From NCBI GenBank assembly GCA_020638905.1, contig JACKHP010000008.1, positions 62,001-126,000 on the forward strand: a stretch of 64,000 nt of DNA, in the 5' to 3' direction. Of this stretch, positions 59,826 to 64,000 are shown in pieces (position 1 is the first letter of the stretch; each line of letters starts with the position of its first letter). The DNA comes from Planctomycetota bacterium. GTDB lineage: Bacteria; Planctomycetota; B15-G4. A model generated the notes under the pieces. That model was not told where the DNA came from, did not search any database, and saw only the letters and a list, made by a program, of their open reading frames with translations. A program made the position numbers and the translations under genes.

Positions 59826-60422
59826 ATGCCGAATTCCCGAGACGCCGCGGCGTCGTCCTCCGCACCCGATCAGGCGCGCATCGAGCGCGCCGTCCACGAG
59901 CTGCTGTCCGCGGTCGGAGAGGACCCTGCCCGCGACGGGCTGCTCGACACGCCGGCGCGCGTGGCGCGCATGTACGTCGAGGTGCTCAGCGGGCGCCTGC
60001 TCGACCCCGGCCGGCACCTCGACGTGACCTTCGCCGAGGACCACCACGAGATGGTCGTGGTGCGCGACATCCCGTTCGACTCGCTGTGCGAGCACCACAT
60101 GCTGCCGTTCACCGGCAAGGCGCACGTGGCGTACGTCCCCAACGGGCGCATCGTCGGCCTGTCGAAGATCGCGCGGGTGGTCGAGGAGTTCGCGCGCCGG
60201 CTGCAGGTCCAGGAGCGGCTCTCGTCGCAGGTGGCCGACCTGCTGATGGAGAAGCTGCAGCCCGAGGGCGTGGGCGTGGTCATGGAGGCCACGCACACCT
60301 GCATGACGATGCGCGGCATCCGCAAGTCGGGGGCGGTCATGGTCACCTCGGCCGTGCGCGGGACCTTCAAGGCGCGCAAGGAGACCCGGGCCGAGTTCAT
60401 GTCCCTGATCGGCAAGGGCTGA
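59826..60422 (+). CDS. folE: GTP cyclohydrolase I
   Basis: A 198-residue GTP cyclohydrolase I, which makes dihydroneopterin triphosphate from GTP for folate synthesis. Zinc ligands are Cys88 and His91 in SLCEHHMLPFTGKAHV and Cys159 in ATHTCMTMRGIRKSGA. GEDPARDGLLDTPARVARMY and VGLSKIARVVEEFARRLQVQ are typical. The length is normal, with a short variable head. It begins 23 bases after ispG in the same direction, with no ribosome binding site of note, and may share its transcript. The GC-rich 341-bp gap after it separates this housekeeping block from the secreted pair. Confidence 0.97.
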   Translation: MPNSRDAAASSSAPDQARIERAVHELLSAVGEDPARDGLLDTPARVARMYVEVLSGRLLDPGRHLDVTFAEDHHEMVVVRDIPFDSLCEHHMLPFTGKAHVAYVPNGRIVGLSKIARVVEEFARRLQVQERLSSQVADLLMEKLQPEGVGVVMEATHTCMTMRGIRKSGAVMVTSAVRGTFKARKETRAEFMSLIGKG

Positions 60423-60763
60423 GCGCGGAGGGCGGCCGTTCCGGTCGACGCTGCGCTCCCGGCCCCTCTCGGAGGCGGCTAGGTCTTTCCTAAGTTGCTG
60501 TTGTGCAATGGCTTGCGGCGAACTTCGTCGGCCTCGAAGCCGTCGCGAACGAGCCAGGGATCGGCGTCCGGTCGGCGCGCGCGAGGCGCGAGTCGAGACT
60601 CGTCCCCGCTCCGCGGGGGTAGGCACCTTCGGAATCCGGCGTATACTGACGCGCCTCTCTCCCTCCCGCTGCGCGTCCCGCTCTCCCACCCGAACACCCC
60701 GGGGCGCACGGTCACGGTGGGTTCCGAACTCTCCCACACCCCCTGCAAAGCTGGAGTCATTCC
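60423..60763. other. Non-coding gap with a promoter and short hairpins
   Basis: No supportable gene. It starts with an AT-richer stretch (around 60481-60510) that has no clear function. Short inverted repeats are CGAGT/ACTCG at about 60589-60602 and CCCGC/GCGGG near 60606-60618. A TATACT box is at 60642. The 110-base leader upstream of 60764 is pyrimidine-rich and shows no riboswitch I recognise. Confidence 0.5.
60642..60647 (+). promoter_or_regulatory. -10-like box TATACT of the secreted pair
   Basis: TATACT with a predicted leader of about 110 bases before the ATG at 60764. No -35 match at the right distance. Confidence 0.45.
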
Positions 60764-61324
60764 ATGCGTTTGTCCAAGTGGGCTGGTGCCTTGGCGGTGG
60801 CCGCGATCGTGGCCCTTCCCCTCGGTGCGGCCATCAAGGCCATGAGCCTCAAGGAGCTCATGGAGATCACCTCCGACGTCGTGCAAGCCCGCATCGTCGG
60901 CAAGGACACCCTCACCATCGACCGCCCGTACGAGGGCGCGATCTACACGCAGCTGCACATCCAGGGCGTGTCGCTGCGCACCGGCGAGAAGGTCGACGAG
61001 ATGGTCGTCTTCCACGGCAGCCACGACCTCGGTGAGGCCTACACGATCTCCGAGCAGCCCGAGCTCCAGGACGTGCGCGTCGGCGGCGAGGCGGTCTTCT
61101 TCATCGCGAACGAGACCGAGCCCGTCGAGCACCACCTGCTGCACGGCCTGGGCAACGTCTACCGCATCGAGCGCGGTTTCGGCGAGCCGGTCGTGATCGG
61201 CAAGGGCGAGGGCTTCGCCTTCGTCAAGAACGTGAAGCTGGTCGATGCCCGTCAGCAGGTGCGCGACGCACACCTGCAGATCGAGGCCGAGAAGCTCCAG
61301 AAGCAGACCCCGGCCCTGAAGTAA
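60764..61324 (+). CDS. Hypothetical secreted protein paired with a metalloprotease
   Basis: A 186-residue exported protein that I do not recognise. The signal peptide (WAGALAVAAIVALPLGAAIKA) is followed by a beta-rich domain: ITSDVVQARIVGKDTLTID, AIYTQLHIQGVSLRTGEKV, DEMVVFHGSHDL, VRVGGEAVFFIANETEP and YRIERGFGEPVVI. The tail is helical and charged (DARQQVRDAHLQIEAEKLQK). A GGAG motif seven bases before the ATG sets the start. It lies 18 bases upstream of the matrixin-type protease gene in the same direction, so it could be a chaperone, inhibitor or partner of it; the pairing is the only clue. Confidence 0.78.
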   Translation: MRLSKWAGALAVAAIVALPLGAAIKAMSLKELMEITSDVVQARIVGKDTLTIDRPYEGAIYTQLHIQGVSLRTGEKVDEMVVFHGSHDLGEAYTISEQPELQDVRVGGEAVFFIANETEPVEHHLLHGLGNVYRIERGFGEPVVIGKGEGFAFVKNVKLVDARQQVRDAHLQIEAEKLQKQTPALK

Positions 61325-61342
61325 GGAGCTCCGAACACGATC

Positions 61343-63226
61343 ATGAAGCACCTCAAGACGATTCTCGCGCTCGCCGGTGCCGGAGCGGCCTTCTCGATGG
61401 TCGCGTCGCTCTCGACGCCGACCGCTTCGCACGGCTACTCGCTGCTGGGCTCCAAGCTCGGCAACGGCCAGCGCGACTTCCGCGTGTACAACAACTTCGC
61501 CGACGCGCAGTCGAACAACAACACGACCCCGCACGTCAACTTCCCCGGCGCCCTGGGCGCGGTGATGGCGATCTGGAAGGGCCACGTCGAGTGGAGCAGC
61601 GTTCCGTGGGCCGGCAACGGCCAGGGAGACACCGGCGGCAGCAACTCGAACCTCGGTGACGGCGGCGCCAACTTCGACAACCACTTCCAGGGCCTGGCGA
61701 GCGGCATCGGGAGCACCTCGCAGAACATCCACTCCGCGATCGCCGGCAGCAGCGGCAGCGTGCTGGCCTTCACCCAGGGCGGCAGCAACGGCTGGTGGAT
61801 CCGCTACTACGAGGGCTGGACCTGGCAGGACGGTCCGGGCAACGTGACCAGCGGCATCGACCTGCAGGGCGTGGCCTGCCACGAGATCGGACACTCGCTC
61901 GGTCTCGGCCACACGAACACGAACGGCGCCACGATGTTCCCGAGCATCAGCGGCACGGGCGTGCCGCAGCGTTCGATCGCGGCCGACGACAAGGCCGGCA
62001 TCCAGGCCATCTACGGCGTGATCGCCGCGGGCAAGCCGCTCATCACGAGCATCGCGGGCGACATGAACGTCGGCACGACGCTGACGATCAACGGCTCGGG
62101 CTTCTCGACCACGGGCAACGAGGTCTGGTTCACGGCCCCGAACAGCACCGGCGTCGCGACCAAGGTCACGAACGTGGCCTCGACGGGTGGCGGCACGCAG
62201 CTCCAGGTGACCATCCCGTCGCAGGTGATCGACGGCAACATCATGGTCAACGACAACACCGGCGCCAACGTCGGTCTGTCGAACGCCTGGCCGATCGACA
62301 TCGGCGGCGGCGGCAACCCGGGTGACCCGCCCAGCATCACCTCGATCGACCCGACGCTCGGACCGGCGGGCGGCTGGACGCCGGTGACGATCACCGGAAC
62401 GGGCTTCTCGGACGTCGACGATGTCGAGTTCGGCGGCCTGAACGCGTTCAGCTTCCAGGCCAACAGCAACACCGAGCTGGTCGCCGAGACGCCCACGAAC
62501 GTCCCGTTCTCGTCGGTCTCGCTGTACGTGCACGACCCGGACGGCAGCGACACGCTCACCGGCGCGTTCCTGTACACGTTCGACATCATCCCCAGCGTCG
62601 ACACCGTCACGCCGAACCACGGCCCGGAGGCCGGCGGCACGTTGGTCGAGATCACGGGGACGAACGTGTCGGGCGTCACGCAGGTCACGTTCGGCGGCGT
62701 GCCGGGCACGAACCTGCAGATCACGAGCATCGGCTCGCTCGAGGTCGAGGTTCCGGCCGGAACGGGTACGGTCGACGTGGGTGTCACGAACGTCCAGGGC
62801 ACCGACACGATCGTGGCCGGCTACACCTACGACCCGCTCGTCGGCGGCTCGTTCGTGAACCTCGGACCGTCGACGGTCGGCGGTGCGCTCGGCGAGCCCA
62901 CGCTCTCGGGCACGGGTGACCTGACGCCGAACGGTTCGGGCTACTCGCTCACCATCGCGAACTGCCCGCCCTCGGCCTTCGGCATCCTGTTCATCGGTCT
63001 GGGCACGGGCGCGACCACGGCCAACTTCAAGGGCGGCACGTTCTACGTGATCCCGATCCTCGTGCAGGTGGGCTTCAACGTCTTCCCGTCGGGCGACATC
63101 ACGCTGCCCCTCACGGTCGACGGAAGCCTGGCCGGAGCCCAGATCCTGTTCCAGTACTGGTGCCAGGACGGCTCGGCTCCGCTCGGAGTCGGCGGCACCA
63201 ACGGTCTGCGCGCCGACATCCCCTGA
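61343..63226 (+). CDS. Secreted matrixin-like metalloprotease with IPT/TIG domains
   Basis: A 627-residue protein. A signal peptide (about 1-25) precedes an M10-like catalytic domain: the zinc site is HEIGHSLGLGH (His180, Glu181, His184, His190), followed by TMFPSISGTG (the Met-turn) and DDKAGIQAIYG, the usual end of matrixin domains. Three IPT/TIG beta domains follow, at about 230-325 (LITSIAGDMNVGTTLTINGS), 330-410 (ITSIDPTLGPAGGWTPVTIT) and 413-500 (VDTVTPNHGPEAGGTLVEIT). The last 125 residues resemble a beta-sandwich found at the ends of secreted planctomycetal proteins. AAGGAG lies 14 bases upstream of the ATG. A strong terminator follows, so this ends a two-gene unit. Extracellular proteolysis is the likely role. 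Confidence 0.92.
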   Translation: MKHLKTILALAGAGAAFSMVASLSTPTASHGYSLLGSKLGNGQRDFRVYNNFADAQSNNNTTPHVNFPGALGAVMAIWKGHVEWSSVPWAGNGQGDTGGSNSNLGDGGANFDNHFQGLASGIGSTSQNIHSAIAGSSGSVLAFTQGGSNGWWIRYYEGWTWQDGPGNVTSGIDLQGVACHEIGHSLGLGHTNTNGATMFPSISGTGVPQRSIAADDKAGIQAIYGVIAAGKPLITSIAGDMNVGTTLTINGSGFSTTGNEVWFTAPNSTGVATKVTNVASTGGGTQLQVTIPSQVIDGNIMVNDNTGANVGLSNAWPIDIGGGGNPGDPPSITSIDPTLGPAGGWTPVTITGTGFSDVDDVEFGGLNAFSFQANSNTELVAETPTNVPFSSVSLYVHDPDGSDTLTGAFLYTFDIIPSVDTVTPNHGPEAGGTLVEITGTNVSGVTQVTFGGVPGTNLQITSIGSLEVEVPAGTGTVDVGVTNVQGTDTIVAGYTYDPLVGGSFVNLGPSTVGGALGEPTLSGTGDLTPNGSGYSLTIANCPPSAFGILFIGLGTGATTANFKGGTFYVIPILVQVGFNVFPSGDITLPLTVDGSLAGAQILFQYWCQDGSAPLGVGGTNGLRADIP

Positions 63227-63258
63227 TGTCGCGCCGCTGAGGGTTCATCCCTCTTCTC

Positions 63259-63301
63259 GCGGGGCCCGTCATCCGGCCGGATGACGGGCCCCGCGTCGTT
63301 T
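63259..63301 (+). terminator. Strong intrinsic terminator
   Basis: A perfect 36-bp palindrome spans 63259-63294; each arm is 18 bp and begins GCGGGGCCCG. A short GTCGTTT tail follows. It lies 33 bases after the protease stop codon. The symmetry means it could also work on the minus strand. Confidence 0.85.
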
Positions 63302-63548
63302 CGGCGTGCTCCTTCGCGCGGGACGGCCGAGGTCCGGGTGGCGTCGGCACCGGCACCCGACTTCAGGCCAAGCGAGGGTCAAAGCGCGGCGATCGTTCGC
63401 GAGCCACCGGTCCTCGGACGTCGCTCGGGCCGCGTCCGGCCCAGGGTTGGCGCGCCTCGGCCGAGTCTTGCGTGCGCCGCGTGCCGGAGGCTGGCACGCC
63501 TCGCGGCCGCTCGCGGCCGAACGGGGCCGCGTCCCATCAGCGCGCGTC

Positions 63549-63576
63549 TTGCTCGACGAAGCCAAATACCTATAGT
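63549..63576 (+). promoter_or_regulatory. Candidate nuoA promoter
   Basis: TTGCTC (63549-63554), 16 bp, then TATAGT (63571-63576) in an AT-rich patch. Predicted leader about 28 bases with a CGGAGA ribosome binding site before GTG 63611. Confidence 0.55.
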
Positions 63577-63610
63577 TCTAGCCGTCTACGGCCAGACTCC
63601 GGAGAACAGC

Positions 63611-64000
63611 GTGTTTCTCGACTACCACGCGGTCATGGTCTTCCTCATCACGGGCGTGGCCATGGTGTGCACCCCGCTCGTGCTCGGTCAGTTGTTCCGT
63701 CCGAAGAACAGCTACGCCGAGAAGAACATGCCGTACGAGTGCGCCGAAGACCCGATCGGCGACGCGCAGATCCGCTTCGACATGCGCTTCTACACCACGG
63801 CGCTGATCTTCATCATCTTCGAGGTCGAGATCGCGCTCATCTTCCCGTGGGCACGCGTCTTCGCGAGCTCGCCCGACCGGGCCTTCGCGCTCGGCGCCGG
63901 CGCGATCTTCATCTCGATCGTCTTCCTCGGACTGGTCGTCGACTGGGCCAAGGGCGACCTCGACTGGGTGAAGAGCTTCCAGAACAAGCGGCGCGTGCAG
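63611..64000 (+). CDS. nuoA: NADH-quinone oxidoreductase subunit A, cut by the window edge
   Basis: An open frame of 130 codons that runs off the right edge without a stop. It shows three transmembrane segments and the NuoA signature: YECAEDPIGDAQIRFDMRFY followed by LIFIIFEVEIALIFPWARVF, the conserved loop and acidic second helix of the complex I membrane arm. The GTG start at 63611 has CGGAGA six bases upstream and a candidate promoter about 35 bases further up. NuoA is usually about 120-140 residues, so the gene is nearly complete. It is normally the first gene of the nuo operon, which fits the promoter and the terminator before it. Confidence 0.95.
   Translation, partial: MFLDYHAVMVFLITGVAMVCTPLVLGQLFRPKNSYAEKNMPYECAEDPIGDAQIRFDMRFYTTALIFIIFEVEIALIFPWARVFASSPDRAFALGAGAIFISIVFLGLVVDWAKGDLDWVKSFQNKRRVQ

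Larger units (their letters stand above)
63227..63610. other. Non-coding gap between the protease and nuoA
   Basis: It contains the palindromic terminator (63259-63294), a short hairpin GTGCC/GGCAC (63481-63497), a tandem 10-bp direct repeat of CTCGCGGCCG at about 63500-63519, and the nuoA promoter near 63549-63576. No gene is supportable on either strand. Confidence 0.6.

Noticed and set aside
60589..60620. Hairpins near 60600 as an intrinsic terminator of folE
   Set aside because: The stems are only five base pairs, lie about 170 bases after the stop codon and have no U-run.
60654..60763. Riboswitch in the 110-base leader
   Set aside because: No conserved riboswitch core was recognised and the sequence is mainly pyrimidine-rich.
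1..64000. Frequent GGACGTCC-like words as a dispersed repeat or uptake sequence
   Set aside because: Most copies are Gly-Arg-Pro codons in frame within genes, so coding explains them.
1..64000. Mobile elements, CRISPR arrays, toxin-antitoxin or phage genes
   Set aside because: No transposase, integrase, regularly spaced repeats or known defence gene was found on either strand.

Overview
This is a GC-rich window (by eye near 70% G+C) from a bacterium that is most likely a member of the Planctomycetota. The evidence is a PSCyt1/DUF1549/DUF1553 gene followed by a Tat-exported DUF1501 gene, an ECF sigma factor divergent from a membrane Ser/Thr kinase, large secreted beta-helix and IPT/TIG proteins, and weak Shine-Dalgarno use. 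The lineage assignment is inference. No rRNA, CRISPR array, insertion sequence, integrase or phage gene was seen. There is one tRNA, tRNA-Arg(CCU).

Layout. 0-4 kb: start of an unknown exported protein (cut by the window edge), then the divergent ECF sigma factor and Ser/Thr kinase. 4-7.3 kb: a lone pseudopilin, a cytoplasmic lipase-like hydrolase and an SGNH hydrolase. 7.4-15 kb: a four-gene operon with 4-base start/stop overlaps (GT-C glycosyltransferase, PSCyt1-DUF1549-DUF1553 protein, DUF1501 protein, membrane sulfatase-like protein). 15.1-50.7 kb: a large exopolysaccharide / surface-glycan locus. It holds a tiny VPEID-CTERM-like protein, WecG/TagA-type transferase, initiating sugar-phosphate transferase, several GT4 and GT2 glycosyltransferases, an asparagine-synthase-like protein, an O-antigen ligase/polymerase, a 1314-residue secreted beta-helix protein, sulfotransferase, polysaccharide deacetylase, Wzx-type flippase, PIG-L deacetylase, a second GT-C enzyme, a HAD-UbiA fusion, a Wzc-like co-polymerase with a ruined P-loop, a Wza-type export lipoprotein, an exosortase E/CPBP protease fusion, and a CDP-sugar operon with three zinc-type methyltransferases. 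50.8-60.4 kb: tRNA-Arg and mostly housekeeping genes (lipoprotein, SDR, HEAT-cyclophilin lipoprotein, YqeY, SufS, M28-PDZ peptidase, IspG, FolE). 60.8-63.2 kb: a secreted pair ending in a matrixin-type metalloprotease and a strong terminator. 63.6 kb to the end: nuoA, presumably the first gene of a complex I operon, cut by the window edge.

How the parts may work together. The initiating transferase, glycosyltransferases, Wzx, ligase/polymerase, Wzc and Wza form a plausible Wzx/Wzy-type export route. The cytidylyltransferase, epimerase and methyltransferases would supply a rare, perhaps branched, sugar; the sulfotransferase and deacetylases would decorate the glycan. The small APEID-tailed protein and the exosortase E/protease fusion, both inside this locus, look like a substrate and enzyme pair that anchors or processes a tiny surface protein together with the glycan.

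Gene expression. Many starts have a TAnnnT element a few to about 60 bases upstream and no good Shine-Dalgarno sequence; several predicted transcripts would be leaderless or nearly so. Within operons, ATGA/GTGA overlaps are the rule. All functions are from reading translated motifs; no database search was run.
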